Positions 19,101 to 27,607 of a stretch of 64,000 bases of DNA are shown piece after piece. Position 1 is the stretch's first letter. The number at the start of each line of letters is the position of its first letter. The stretch spans positions 62,001 to 126,000 of the forward strand of contig JAUNHE010000003.1 in NCBI GenBank assembly GCA_030524105.1, written 5' to 3'. A program made the position numbers and the translations under genes. This DNA is from Rothia sp. (in: high G+C Gram-positive bacteria). GTDB lineage: Bacteria; Actinomycetota; Actinomycetes; Actinomycetales; Micrococcaceae. The notes beneath the pieces are model-generated. The model ran no database searches, was not told the DNA's origin, and worked only from the letters and a program-made list of their open reading frames with translations.

Positions 19101-19982
19101 ATGTGTGTGAATAGTATGCAAGAACAGGATTTGAGCTTTACCGAGAATTGGTCCAGCATTGGCCTCGAAGAATTGAATGAACGGGCAGCTATGCAAACCC
19201 GGGTGGACCGCAAGTACCTACTAGATCTAGCGACGGCAGCTAGACTCTTCCCCTCAATTCCTGGACCAGTAGCTGTCTTAGAGATGCAGGGCCAGCGGAG
19301 CTTTGCCTACGATTCGGTTTACTTTGATACCGCAGATCTGCTCAGCTACCGGCAGGCGGCCTTTGGCCGGCGGCGGCGCTACAAGGTTCGCACCCGCACC
19401 TACCTAGACAGCGCGCAGACCTTTCTTGAAGTCAAAACAGAAGGGGTTCGTGCAGCAACAGTCAAGGAACGTATTCCCTACCGGTGTGCAGACCGGGCTC
19501 GTCTGACTGCTGCTGGCCATGACTACTTAGGCCAGGCCCTGGGTGAGCTTTTGGGCCAGCACAAAACAAGCGACTTCTTTCCGGTCCTGACCACTGGCTA
19601 CCGGCGGACCACCCTGCTACTAGAGCAGACAGAGCTGAATCCGGTTGCCTCTCGCATGACCATAGATACTGGTCTCTATTGGAGCCCGCTGCACCGCCTG
19701 GCTGTAGGAGCAAAGTCACCCTACCGGCTGGAAAGCAGCTACGGGGCTCAGGGGTTAGTGGTAGTAGAAACCAAGTCTGGCCAAAGCCCTTCGATAGCAG
19801 ACCGCTACCTGTGGCGGGCCGGGATCCGCCCCAGCAAAATTTCCAAGTACGCTACCGGCCTTGCCGCCCTTAACCCTCAGCTGCCTGCCAACAAGTGGCA
19901 GCGCACTATCGGCCAATACCTCACCTTGGCAGAGGTTGAAGCTGATGTCTACGCTGCCAGCAGCTACGCCAGCGCAGCCTAA
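19101..19982 (+). CDS. VTC-domain polyphosphate polymerase-like protein
   Basis: A 293-residue protein of the VTC/tunnel metalloenzyme (TTM-like) fold. Basic and acidic tunnel residues are visible: TRVDRKYLL, SVYFDTADLLSYR, GRRRRYKVRTRTY, FLEVKTEG, KERIPY, ASRMTIDTGL, VVVETKSGQ, and SKISKYATGL. In yeast Vtc4 this fold makes polyphosphate from ATP; bacterial members are mostly uncharacterised. The gene starts 46 bases after the DUF4956 gene; ATG at 19116 is an alternative start. Soluble with no signal, so the reaction would occur in the cytoplasm, perhaps at the membrane with the DUF4956 partner. Confidence 0.83.
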   Translation: MCVNSMQEQDLSFTENWSSIGLEELNERAAMQTRVDRKYLLDLATAARLFPSIPGPVAVLEMQGQRSFAYDSVYFDTADLLSYRQAAFGRRRRYKVRTRTYLDSAQTFLEVKTEGVRAATVKERIPYRCADRARLTAAGHDYLGQALGELLGQHKTSDFFPVLTTGYRRTTLLLEQTELNPVASRMTIDTGLYWSPLHRLAVGAKSPYRLESSYGAQGLVVVETKSGQSPSIADRYLWRAGIRPSKISKYATGLAALNPQLPANKWQRTIGQYLTLAEVEADVYAASSYASAA

Positions 19983-20025
19983 CCGTCCAGACCCTGACCT
20001 CACCTAAAACAGTAAAGGAAAAACA

Positions 20026-21615
20026 ATGAAAAACGCTACCTCCTCCTTCAAAAAATCACTGCTGACCCTTAGCGTGGTGGCCTCACTTGCCCTAGCTGGC
20101 TGCTCCAGTACCAACGCTGCTTCTAGTGCCTCTAGCAGCATTCAGGCCAGCATAGATCAGGGTCAGGTAGAGACAGTGAGCACTAGTTCTGCCGGCAGCA
20201 TCAGCTACGATACCCACTACGACAGCACTAACTTAAACTGGGATCAGAGCAGCGAGGTGACTATTGACCTAGCAAATCCCCAAGCTAGCCAGGGCGTTAG
20301 TGTGCAGGACGGCGTCATCACTATCACGGCGGCAGGCACCTACCGGCTGAGCGGCCAGCTTGAGGACGGGCAGGTGCGGGTAGAGGCCGGCGACCAAGAC
20401 ACTGTACGGCTGGTGCTTGACAACGCCAGTATTCATAATTCAAGCGGTCCTGCTCTTCTGATAGAAAGTGCCGATGAGGCTATTGTCTATAGCCAGCAAG
20501 GAAGCACAAACAGCCTCTCAGATGGTGCCGACTATGCAGATACCTCTTCTGAAGCTGCCGATGCTACCCTCTTCTCTCGAGCAGATCTCACCCTGGCCGG
20601 TCAGGGCAGCCTTAACGTTGATGCTGCCTATAGCGACGGCATTGCCAGCCGGGATGGGCTAACCATAGCGGCTGGCAGCTACAAGGTTGTCGCAAAAAAT
20701 CACGGTATCAAAGGTAAAGACTACGTTGATATTATCAGCGGAAAAATTCAGGTAGAAGCAGCTGAAGGTGACGGTATTAAAGCAACCAATGCTGATGACC
20801 AAGAGCGAGGCTGGCTACGGCTGATCAGCGGCCAGCTAGAGATTAGCGCTGCTGACGATGCCCTGAAGGCTGAGCGAGAACTAGAAATACTGGCTGGTGA
20901 GGTCAAAATCAATTCCGCCACTGAGGGAATTGAGGGCCAGCATATTATGATCAGCGCCGGTAACATCAGCGTCCAAGCCAGCGAAGACGCTATGAATGCC
21001 ACCATACCGTCGGATTCTAGTAGCGAAACAGAGGAAGGCACAGAGACAGAAAATACCGATCAAGCTGGCCAGCAGCCTGCCCCCTCTGAGGGCGCAGAGA
21101 TGCCCACAGATACTGGTTTTGTTCCCGGCGGTATGCCCGGTGGCATGCCCGGCCAGGGTGGTATGGAAGAAGCCGTTGACGCTTCTATCAAGATCAGCGG
21201 GGGAAACATTAGCCTGACCACGAGTGCTGGTGACGGTTTTGATTCCAACGGGACCGCCGAGATTAGCGGGGGTAACCTGACGGTTAACGGTCCTTCTGCT
21301 GGCGGCAACGGAGTTTTTGACACGGTTGGAGACTTTACTATCTCTGACGCTACCGTGATAGCCGGCGGTACGGCCGATATGTTTGTAGCACCCACTTTGG
21401 CTAAGGGCGCCTACCTGCTGACCAAAGATTTGACCGTCACTGAGGCAGACGAGATTACGGTTGAAGACGCTAACGGCCAGCAAGTGGCTAGCTATCGGGT
21501 GAGCGCAGAGGGAGCGCAGCTCTTTTACGTCAGCAGCGGAAATCTAGTTGCTGGACAGACCTACACGGTGAAGGTAAACGGCCAGCAACAGGCTAGCCTG
21601 CAGGCCCAATCCTAA
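20026..21615 (+). CDS. DUF4353 carbohydrate-binding lipoprotein
   Basis: A 529-residue exported lipoprotein: signal peptide with lipobox LAGC (Cys about residue 26), a Ser/Ala-rich linker, then a long repetitive beta-helix region typical of the Cthe_2159/DUF4353 carbohydrate-binding fold (repeats like SGxISVxxxxDGIKA, e.g. NHGIKGKDYVDI, EAAEGDGIKATNAD, GFDSNGTAEISGG). An acidic Glu/Thr insert and a Met/Gly/Pro-rich loop (VPGGMPGGMPGQGGM) interrupt it around residues 330-385. It follows the VTC gene by 43 bases, so the three genes form one operon. Such proteins often accompany CotH-type or VTC genes. The ligand is unknown. Confidence 0.82.
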   Translation: MKNATSSFKKSLLTLSVVASLALAGCSSTNAASSASSSIQASIDQGQVETVSTSSAGSISYDTHYDSTNLNWDQSSEVTIDLANPQASQGVSVQDGVITITAAGTYRLSGQLEDGQVRVEAGDQDTVRLVLDNASIHNSSGPALLIESADEAIVYSQQGSTNSLSDGADYADTSSEAADATLFSRADLTLAGQGSLNVDAAYSDGIASRDGLTIAAGSYKVVAKNHGIKGKDYVDIISGKIQVEAAEGDGIKATNADDQERGWLRLISGQLEISAADDALKAERELEILAGEVKINSATEGIEGQHIMISAGNISVQASEDAMNATIPSDSSSETEEGTETENTDQAGQQPAPSEGAEMPTDTGFVPGGMPGGMPGQGGMEEAVDASIKISGGNISLTTSAGDGFDSNGTAEISGGNLTVNGPSAGGNGVFDTVGDFTISDATVIAGGTADMFVAPTLAKGAYLLTKDLTVTEADEITVEDANGQQVASYRVSAEGAQLFYVSSGNLVAGQTYTVKVNGQQQASLQAQS

Positions 21616-21649
21616 CTGGGCTTGAGCGGCCAGGAGGCCGCCGAGGATG

Positions 21650-21685
21650 AGCGGGGTCTAGCTTGTGTGGGCTAGGCCCCCGCTT
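21650..21685 (+). terminator. Terminator after the DUF4353 gene
   Basis: AGCGGGG pairs with CCCCGCT and inner CTAGC with GCTAG, then TTTCTG. It lies 35 bases after the stop codon and closes the DUF4956-VTC-DUF4353 operon. Confidence 0.78.
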
Positions 21686-21937
21686 TCTGCTTAGTGATCT
21701 GTAATGTCTGTGTAATGTGAGCCTCATTTTTGAGGTTCACGACGGGGGCAGGTCCCTGTTCATGCGGGCTTGGACGGTAAATATGCTGAATAATTCTCGT
21801 ATCGCGGTCTCTCAATCTGCATATAGCTCAAAAAACATGTACCCTTAACACACGAAAGACTAAAAGGAACTCCGGAGGCTTCTGTGTGCCTGCACGCTGG
21901 CCCAAACGGACACGATGGATAAAGAGGGGGTCACGCC
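21686..21937 (+). promoter_or_regulatory. Long leader of the DUF3073 gene with hairpin and possible 12-codon peptide
   Basis: About 250 bases without a conventional gene. It contains a hairpin (GTGAGCCTCA with TGAGGTTCAC around TTTT, 21717-21740) and, near its end, a GGAGG followed by GTG at 21884 that opens 12 codons ending in TAA at 21922, just before the DUF3073 ribosome binding site. The short frame may be a leader peptide or chance. Confidence 0.35.
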
Positions 21938-22150
21938 ATGGGGCGCGGCCGTCAAAAGGCTAAAGCAACACGGCAGGCTCGGGAGATGAAATATTACAGC
22001 CCCGAGACCGACTACTCTGCGCTCGAACGTGAGCTCAGCAGTGCCAAGAAAAGTTCATCTACTGCATCCTCGTCTTATCAGTATGATGATGAGGATGACT
22101 ACTCGGATTACGCAGATAAGTATTCCGATTCTTACGCTGATGAAGCCTGA
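21938..22150 (+). CDS. DUF3073 small protein
   Basis: A 70-residue protein with the conserved DUF3073 start MGRGRQKAKATRQAREMKYY, then a Ser-rich linker and an acidic Asp/Tyr-rich tail. A strong GAGGGGG lies eight bases before the ATG. In many actinobacteria this gene is a neighbour of purM, which is also true here (convergent). Function unknown; the basic head suggests nucleic-acid binding, but that is conjecture. Confidence 0.87.
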   Translation: MGRGRQKAKATRQAREMKYYSPETDYSALERELSSAKKSSSTASSSYQYDDEDDYSDYADKYSDSYADEA

Positions 22151-22188
22151 CCGGCCTTAGCCGGTTGGGTCTTATGGGCAAGCAAAAT

Positions 22189-22217
22189 ACAGCCTCACTC
22201 ACTGTGGGGCTGTTTTT
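22189..22217 (+). terminator. Terminator after DUF3073
   Basis: ACAGCC-TCAC pairs with GTGG-GGCTGT followed by TTTTGTTT. It lies 39 bases after the stop of the DUF3073 gene and ahead of convergent purM. Confidence 0.82.
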
Positions 22218-22277
22218 GTTTACCGGCCGGTCCTTTGTTGGCCTTAGCCCTGGATTCGCAGCAGCCTGCAGCCTGGA

Positions 22278-23426
22278 CTAGCTGGACCGGTAGTTATTAA
22301 TGAGCATGGCGGCCCCGGCTTGCACACCCTTGGCGCCCTGAACATAGCCTGGGTTGGTGTGGTGCTCACCCCTATCTTCTTCCACCCTACCCAGAATCCA
22401 GGCTTCAAGGCCCCTGCTTGTCAGCAGCTTAAGGGCGTCCTCTGCTGCGGCTGGGTCTAGAACGGCAACCATACCTACACCCAGGTTAAGGGTGCCTTCT
22501 AGGTCTGCCTGGGGGACAGCGCCCAGCTGGCTGATGAGGCTAAAAATAGCCGGCAATTGCCAGGTGGATCGATCTATTACACCCAGCGTGCCCAGCGGCA
22601 AAACTCTGGCCAGGTTAGCGGCTAGGCCACCACCGGTCACGTGTGAGAAACAGCGTATGCCCTTACCGGTTTTGCCGGAGTCATCGTTGACCGGGAAAGC
22701 TTCCATAAGAGCCAGACAATCTGCCGTGTAAATACGGGTAGGTTCTAGCAGCTCTTCTCCCAAGCTACGGCCCAGCTCAGCAACCTGGCGTTCCAGGGAC
22801 CAGCCAGCCTGCTTAATAACCTGGCGCACCAAAGAATAGCCGTTGGAGTGCAGGCCCGATGAGCCCATGGCCAGCAGCAGGTCTCCCGGGCGCACCCGGT
22901 CTGGGCCTAAGAGCTGATCAGCTTCTACCAGCCCCGTTGCGGCCCCGGCCAGGTCATACTCATCGGCAGCTAAGAGTCCGGGGTGTTCTGCGGTTTCACC
23001 ACCAACTAGGGCGGTGTTGGCTAGGGTGCAGCCCTGGGCAATGCCGCGCACCAGGTCAGCAATACGTTCTGGGACCACCTTGCCGGTGGCAATATAGTCG
23101 GTCATAAAAAGCGGCCGGGCTCCGCAGACTACAATGTCATCAACAACCATGCCCACCAGGTCTTGGCCAATAGTGTGGTGAATATCCAGGGCCTGGGCAA
23201 TAGCTACTTTAGTGCCCACCCCGTCAGTAGAGCTAGCCAGATAGGGTTTACGGTAGTGCCCTAGGCTGGAGAGATCGTAGAGTCCAGCAAAACCACCCAG
23301 GCCGCCCACAACCGCCGGGCCCTGGGTAGCCTTTACGGAAGCCTTCATCAGGTCAACGGCCCTGTCTGCGGCAGCAACATCCACTCCGGCAGCGGCATAG
23401 GTAACGGGTTCTGGGCTTTGGCTCAT
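22278..23426 (-). CDS. purM: Phosphoribosylformylglycinamidine cyclo-ligase (AIR synthetase)
   Basis: Fifth step of purine synthesis: ATP-dependent closure of FGAM to AIR. The 382-residue protein has the PurM pattern: TYAAAGVDVAAADRAV, ASSTDGVGTKV, GMVVDDIVVCGARPLF, GGETAEHPG, MGSSGLHSNGYSLVR, FSHVTGGGLAANLARVLP and NLGVGMVAVL. Its start codon overlaps the purF stop by four bases (ATGA), so it is translationally coupled to purF. Confidence 0.96.
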   Translation of the reverse strand: MSQSPEPVTYAAAGVDVAAADRAVDLMKASVKATQGPAVVGGLGGFAGLYDLSSLGHYRKPYLASSTDGVGTKVAIAQALDIHHTIGQDLVGMVVDDIVVCGARPLFMTDYIATGKVVPERIADLVRGIAQGCTLANTALVGGETAEHPGLLAADEYDLAGAATGLVEADQLLGPDRVRPGDLLLAMGSSGLHSNGYSLVRQVIKQAGWSLERQVAELGRSLGEELLEPTRIYTADCLALMEAFPVNDDSGKTGKGIRCFSHVTGGGLAANLARVLPLGTLGVIDRSTWQLPAIFSLISQLGAVPQADLEGTLNLGVGMVAVLDPAAAEDALKLLTSRGLEAWILGRVEEDRGEHHTNPGYVQGAKGVQAGAAMLINNYRSS

Positions 23427-25138
23427 GATTTATCCTCTACGGTTGCTGCTGAGATTTTTTCTTCCTGAACGGGCGCTGGCTGCTGGATCAAGGCTTCAAG
23501 ATCGGCATCGGGACCCGGCTGGCAGGGCCCTTGAGCGCTTAAGGAGTCTGGCCGGGTATCAATAGAGACAGCTCGGGCCGTGCTGGGTTTACTGGCTACG
23601 GGCCGGGCAGTAGTTACCTCGCCAAGGGAACTGGACAGGGGGCCACCGCCTCCAACATTCTTTTGCTGATCAAAAATACCCTTGCCAATTCTCTCCGGGA
23701 TAGGAATGGGGTAATTGCCGGTAAAACAGGCTGTGCATAAAGATTCGGTCTTCTGCCCGGTAGCGGCAATCATACCCGCTGCTGAGATATAGCCCAGGGA
23801 GTCTACCCCCAAGGACTGGGCTATTTGTGGCAAAGAAAGATTGTTGGCTATCAGTTCTGAGCGGGTTGCAAAATCAATGCCGTAGTAGCAGGGCCAGGTT
23901 ACCGGGGGAGAAGAGATACGAACATGAACTTCCTTGGCCCCGGCCTCTCGTAGCATGCGGACCAGGGCACGCTGCGTATTGCCTCGCACAATAGAATCAT
24001 CAACCACAATAAGTCGTTTACCGGCCACCACAGATTTGAGTGGGTTAAGTTTAAGCTTGATACCCAGCTGGCGGATGGTTTGGGAGGGTTGAATAAAAGT
24101 TCTGCCTACGTAAGCATTTTTAACCAGGCCGTTGCCGTAAGGAATACCGGATTCTTCTGCGTAACCAATGGCAGCAGGAACACCGGACTCTGGGGTTGGC
24201 ATCACTAAATCGGCCTGAACCGGATGTTCCCGGGCCAGCTGGCGGCCCATCTGAACCCGAGATTCGTAGACAGAGCGGCCGGCAATAGAGGTATCTGGCC
24301 TGGCTAGGTAAACATACTCAAAGACGCAGCCTGCCGGCTGGCTCTGGGCAAAAGTCCAGGACTCTAGCTTTCCCTGGGCATCAATCTTAATAAATTCTCC
24401 TGGCTCAATTTCTCGCACAAGGTCGGCCCCTACAATGTCCAGGGCGGCAGTTTCTGAGGCAACTACCCAGCCGCGCTCCAGTTTACCCAGAACCAGGGGC
24501 CGTACCCCCTGCCGGTCTCTGGCAGCATACAGGTTATTCTCGTCCATAAAGACCAGGCAGAAGGCACCCTCAAGAGAGGGTAGCAGGTCTAAGACAGCCT
24601 CCTGCAGGCAGTCCTGCTGGTAGTCCTCTAGCAAGGAAGTAATTAAGGCGGTGTCGGTGGTGTTGCCTCGGGCAATTTCGCCCTGCCTAGGCGGCAGGCC
24701 CTTGTTCTTAGCCAGCAGCCGATCGTAGAGCTGAGCCGAATTGGTGATATTACCGTTATGAGCCAGGGCAAGGGTACCGTGGGGGGTAGCCCCTAAGGTT
24801 GGTTGAGCGTTAGCCCACTGGGAGGCTCCGGTTGTTGAGTAGCGGCAGTGCCCCAGAGCCATGTGGCCAGTCAGGGCAGCCAGGGTAGGCTCGTCAAAGA
24901 CCTGCGAAACCAGGCCCATGTCCTTGTAAACGCTGATGCGATGGCCGTTACTGCTGGCGATACCGGCAGATTCTTGGCCGCGATGCTGAATAGCGTAAAG
25001 GCCATAGTAAGCCAATTTTGCTACGTCCTCGCCCGGGGCCCAAACCCCAAAAACACCGCATTCATCTTTAGGACCGTGATCAAGGGGATCCAGGTCGTGT
25101 GTTAACTGTCCGTCAGGATGTACCAATGCTCCCAGCAA
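23423..25138 (-). CDS. purF: Amidophosphoribosyltransferase
   Basis: Committing step of purine synthesis: PRPP plus glutamine gives phosphoribosylamine. The 571-residue protein has a propeptide ending before the catalytic Cys of DECGVFGVWAPGED, the Ntn glutaminase domain (QHRGQESAG, GHCRYSTTGAS, HNGNI), and the phosphoribosyltransferase domain with PRPP loop VVDDSIVRGNT and Cys ligands for an Fe-S cluster (TWPCYYG, SLCTACFTG). A tail of about 75 residues after the core, rich in Ser, Pro and Ala, is unusually long. The start appears to be TTG at 25138 with a weak ribosome binding site, but HPDGQLTHDL fits the family N-terminus. Confidence 0.94.
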   Translation of the reverse strand: MLGALVHPDGQLTHDLDPLDHGPKDECGVFGVWAPGEDVAKLAYYGLYAIQHRGQESAGIASSNGHRISVYKDMGLVSQVFDEPTLAALTGHMALGHCRYSTTGASQWANAQPTLGATPHGTLALAHNGNITNSAQLYDRLLAKNKGLPPRQGEIARGNTTDTALITSLLEDYQQDCLQEAVLDLLPSLEGAFCLVFMDENNLYAARDRQGVRPLVLGKLERGWVVASETAALDIVGADLVREIEPGEFIKIDAQGKLESWTFAQSQPAGCVFEYVYLARPDTSIAGRSVYESRVQMGRQLAREHPVQADLVMPTPESGVPAAIGYAEESGIPYGNGLVKNAYVGRTFIQPSQTIRQLGIKLKLNPLKSVVAGKRLIVVDDSIVRGNTQRALVRMLREAGAKEVHVRISSPPVTWPCYYGIDFATRSELIANNLSLPQIAQSLGVDSLGYISAAGMIAATGQKTESLCTACFTGNYPIPIPERIGKGIFDQQKNVGGGGPLSSSLGEVTTARPVASKPSTARAVSIDTRPDSLSAQGPCQPGPDADLEALIQQPAPVQEEKISAATVEDKS

Positions 25139-25218
25139 TCTTGTCAGAAATGTAGCAAGGCCGGCCTGATCTGCTCACACGCAGCTTCAGCTAGCCATCA
25201 GAATAGTTATAGTGTAGC

Positions 25219-25653
25219 TCAAACTTGGTCAGGATGATCTGCCTCTGTGGCAATAGCCCGCACCGTTTTGGGATGTTTGGCACTGTGCCGGTCTAAAAGC
25301 AGGGCAATACTGAGGGCTAAGGCTAGGCCCATACCGGTGCAGATAACGGCTAAGAGGCCAAAAATAGCCATAGGAGTGTACTCGCGCTGGTAGTCATCAA
25401 CTGGTTGACCGGCGCTGAGTAAACCGGCAGGTAAATCAACCAGGGTGAGCACTGCAGCTAGCAGCAAACCCAGTAGAGCGCCGGTGATAGCAAAGGCCAG
25501 CAGAGAGGGAGCCCTACGGATGCTGACTAACTGCTCACCCGACCCTGACTCGCTGCCTTCTTGGACCACTACCCGTTCTTGCCCCGAACTTTCCCGGGAA
25601 TCCTCACTTGTACTAGCTGGTTTAGAAGCAGAATTAGATGACTGTGCGCTCAT
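25219..25653 (-). CDS. Small two-helix membrane protein
   Basis: A 144-residue protein with a disordered Ser/Glu-rich N-terminus (1-45), two hydrophobic segments (about 50-72 and 93-118) separated by a short loop, and a basic C-terminus. No family motif. Encoded 80 bases upstream of purF on the same strand, a position where actinobacteria often keep an uncharacterised membrane protein. Function unknown. Confidence 0.65.
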   Translation of the reverse strand: MSAQSSNSASKPASTSEDSRESSGQERVVVQEGSESGSGEQLVSIRRAPSLLAFAITGALLGLLLAAVLTLVDLPAGLLSAGQPVDDYQREYTPMAIFGLLAVICTGMGLALALSIALLLDRHSAKHPKTVRAIATEADHPDQV

Positions 25654-25966
25654 GATGTATCAAGAATACCGTTTTTCCTGTGCAGGTGCCCAGCCTTACC
25701 GAGTGTTTCTTCACCGGCCAAGATCCTATATTGCGGTCTGTGACAAAAAAGGCGGCAGCAACAAACTACGGCCTACGGGGCAGATGTCGAAGAACTTTTT
25801 ACGCAAGTATTTAGTCAAGAGGCACCGGCTAAGTTGTACCGGTCTTTGCTACTCTAGCTGACGCTAGATCAAGCTCTTGTGGCTGGATCAGTTTTGATTG
25901 AACCATCCTTAAAACTAGATGAGGGACCATTCTCGCACAGGCACACCTCATGGATGAAAGGCACAC
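25654..25966. other. Intergenic region, no gene seen
   Basis: 313 bases between a leftward membrane-protein gene and a rightward monooxygenase gene. Open frames here lack ribosome binding sites and coding bias. It must hold both promoters; I could not pick convincing -35/-10 pairs. Confidence 0.5.
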
Positions 25967-27226
25967 ATGTCTCGCCCGGTTGCTGACCACACCCTGCCAC
26001 CACGCGTCCTTATTGTAGGTCTGGGCATAGCCGGCCTAGCGACAGCCATCCGCCTGAGCCGGTTAGGCTGGCAGGTAACTATCGTTGAACGTGCCTCTGA
26101 ACGGCGGCGCAGCGGCTACTTTGTTGCTCTCTTTAAATCTGGGGTTAATACCGCTGAGCGGCTGGGCATGCGCCATCTCATCCATAATCGGGTGGCCCAG
26201 ACAGGGCAGGCCTGGGATATTACTCGGGACGGTCAACGTAGTCCTGGCCTGGGCTACGGCCGGCTCTCTGGCGGAACGAGCCCCCACCGGAGCGGAGACC
26301 TTATTCTACGCAGTGATCTAGAAGATGCCGGCTTCCGTGCTCTTCCCCAGGACGTAGAAATCCGTTACGCAACCATCCCTGTTGCTATCAGCCAGGATGC
26401 TGACGGTGTGGACGTTACCTTGCGTGAGCTCACAGGCCACAAAGAAAGCACCGAAAGATTTGACCTGCTGGTGGGGGCAGACGGTGTTCACTCTAGCGTT
26501 CGTCAACTAGCCTTTGGCCTTCAGGAAGAACAGGTGCTACAGCCCACCGGCTACATGATTGCAAGCTTTATGCTGGATCAGGCCGTACCCGGCTTTAAGC
26601 TGCAAGACAGTCTGATTCTCTCTGAAAAAGGACGTTCAGCCTGGGTTTTCTCTTTTGAAGACCACGCGCCGGCCGTCCTTTTTTCCTATAAGTGCAGCAA
26701 CCTGGCAGAGGAGAAAAAAAGTGACCCGGCCCTGTCGCTGCGCCGAGCCTGGGGGCCCGGTAACTACGGGCAGACCCTAGACTGGCTGCTGCAGAAGTTT
26801 GAGCAGGCAGAGACCTATGTTTTTGATTCAGCGGATCAGGTTCACATGGAGTCCTGGCACCATGGCCGTGTTGTTTTGGTCGGTGATTCGGCCTGGTGTT
26901 TAACCCTCTATTCGGGCATGGGGGCTTCCTGCGCCCTAGCCGGAGCAGAAACTCTGGGTACCTTTCTTGCCAGGGCCCATAACGACATTTACCGGGGCTT
27001 AGCCCAGTGGGAAAAATACATGCGTCCCTACATTGAGCAGCAGATGAAATCCGGGCGGGCTATGCGCTCCTTCTTTACCGTGGAAAACGAATTGGAGGCT
27101 CAGGCCCGCAGCCTGCGTACCAAGCTCTACAGTTCTAAGCTGGTGGGCCGCTACGGCAGAAAGGTCTCCTCTGTGCTGCTTAAATCAAAACTTGAAGACA
27201 TAGGTGCTGGCGCAGACCTGCTTTAG
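25967..27226 (+). CDS. FAD-dependent monooxygenase (PHBH/TetX-like fold)
   Basis: A 419-residue group A flavoprotein monooxygenase. N-terminal GLGIAG dinucleotide fold at residues 18-23 with the ribose-binding Glu in VTIVER, the DG motif LLVGADGVHSSVR near 166-178, and the GD motif VVLVGDSAW near 303-311 that closes the FAD site. The middle is a substrate-binding beta sheet; the C-terminus is a helical bundle. Relatives include 2-polyprenyl-6-methoxyphenol hydroxylases and tetracycline-inactivating TetX-type enzymes; the substrate is not predictable. It stands alone and converges on the asparaginase operon with a 4-base overlap of stops. Confidence 0.83.
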   Translation: MSRPVADHTLPPRVLIVGLGIAGLATAIRLSRLGWQVTIVERASERRRSGYFVALFKSGVNTAERLGMRHLIHNRVAQTGQAWDITRDGQRSPGLGYGRLSGGTSPHRSGDLILRSDLEDAGFRALPQDVEIRYATIPVAISQDADGVDVTLRELTGHKESTERFDLLVGADGVHSSVRQLAFGLQEEQVLQPTGYMIASFMLDQAVPGFKLQDSLILSEKGRSAWVFSFEDHAPAVLFSYKCSNLAEEKKSDPALSLRRAWGPGNYGQTLDWLLQKFEQAETYVFDSADQVHMESWHHGRVVLVGDSAWCLTLYSGMGASCALAGAETLGTFLARAHNDIYRGLAQWEKYMRPYIEQQMKSGRAMRSFFTVENELEAQARSLRTKLYSSKLVGRYGRKVSSVLLKSKLEDIGAGADLL

Positions 27227-27606
27227 AAGAGGGGTAGCCAGGCTGACAGATCCGCCCGCAGCCCCGAAGCTAGAATCTGTGTCTTGGCCTGCTGCCAGCC
27301 GATAAAACCTAGCCCAAGACTGCACCAGATTAATCCGTCCATTTCAACCACATTGGCCGGTGTACCTCTGGTATGCCGCGGCCCAGGGATGCACTGGGTT
27401 ACCCCGTAGGGGGGTACACGCACCTCGACCGAGTTGCCCGGTGCTTTGGCTGCTAGTTCTTCGAGCAGAAAACGGACGGCTTGAGCTTTGCTGGCCCGAG
27501 GCAGAGCCTGAAAAGAGGCGGCTGGGTCGGTAGCGGCTAGGGCCTGCCTTACCAACTCGATGGCTTGCTTGCCCTGCTGGCTGGGTATTCGTCGACGGGC
27601 AACCAT
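27223..27606 (-). CDS. Actinobacterial sterol-carrier-like protein
   Basis: A 127-residue protein from the ATG at 27606, preceded by AAGG. It matches a conserved actinobacterial family: MVARRRI start, FLLEELAAKAPGNSVEVRVPP, QCIPGPRHTRGTPANVVEMD and ASGLRADLSAWLPL at the end. Commonly annotated as sterol carrier protein-like; no ligand is known. Longer upstream starts would lie inside the asparaginase gene. It begins two bases after the asparaginase stop, so the pair is an operon. Confidence 0.8.
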   Translation of the reverse strand: MVARRRIPSQQGKQAIELVRQALAATDPAASFQALPRASKAQAVRFLLEELAAKAPGNSVEVRVPPYGVTQCIPGPRHTRGTPANVVEMDGLIWCSLGLGFIGWQQAKTQILASGLRADLSAWLPLF

Positions 27607-27607
27607 C

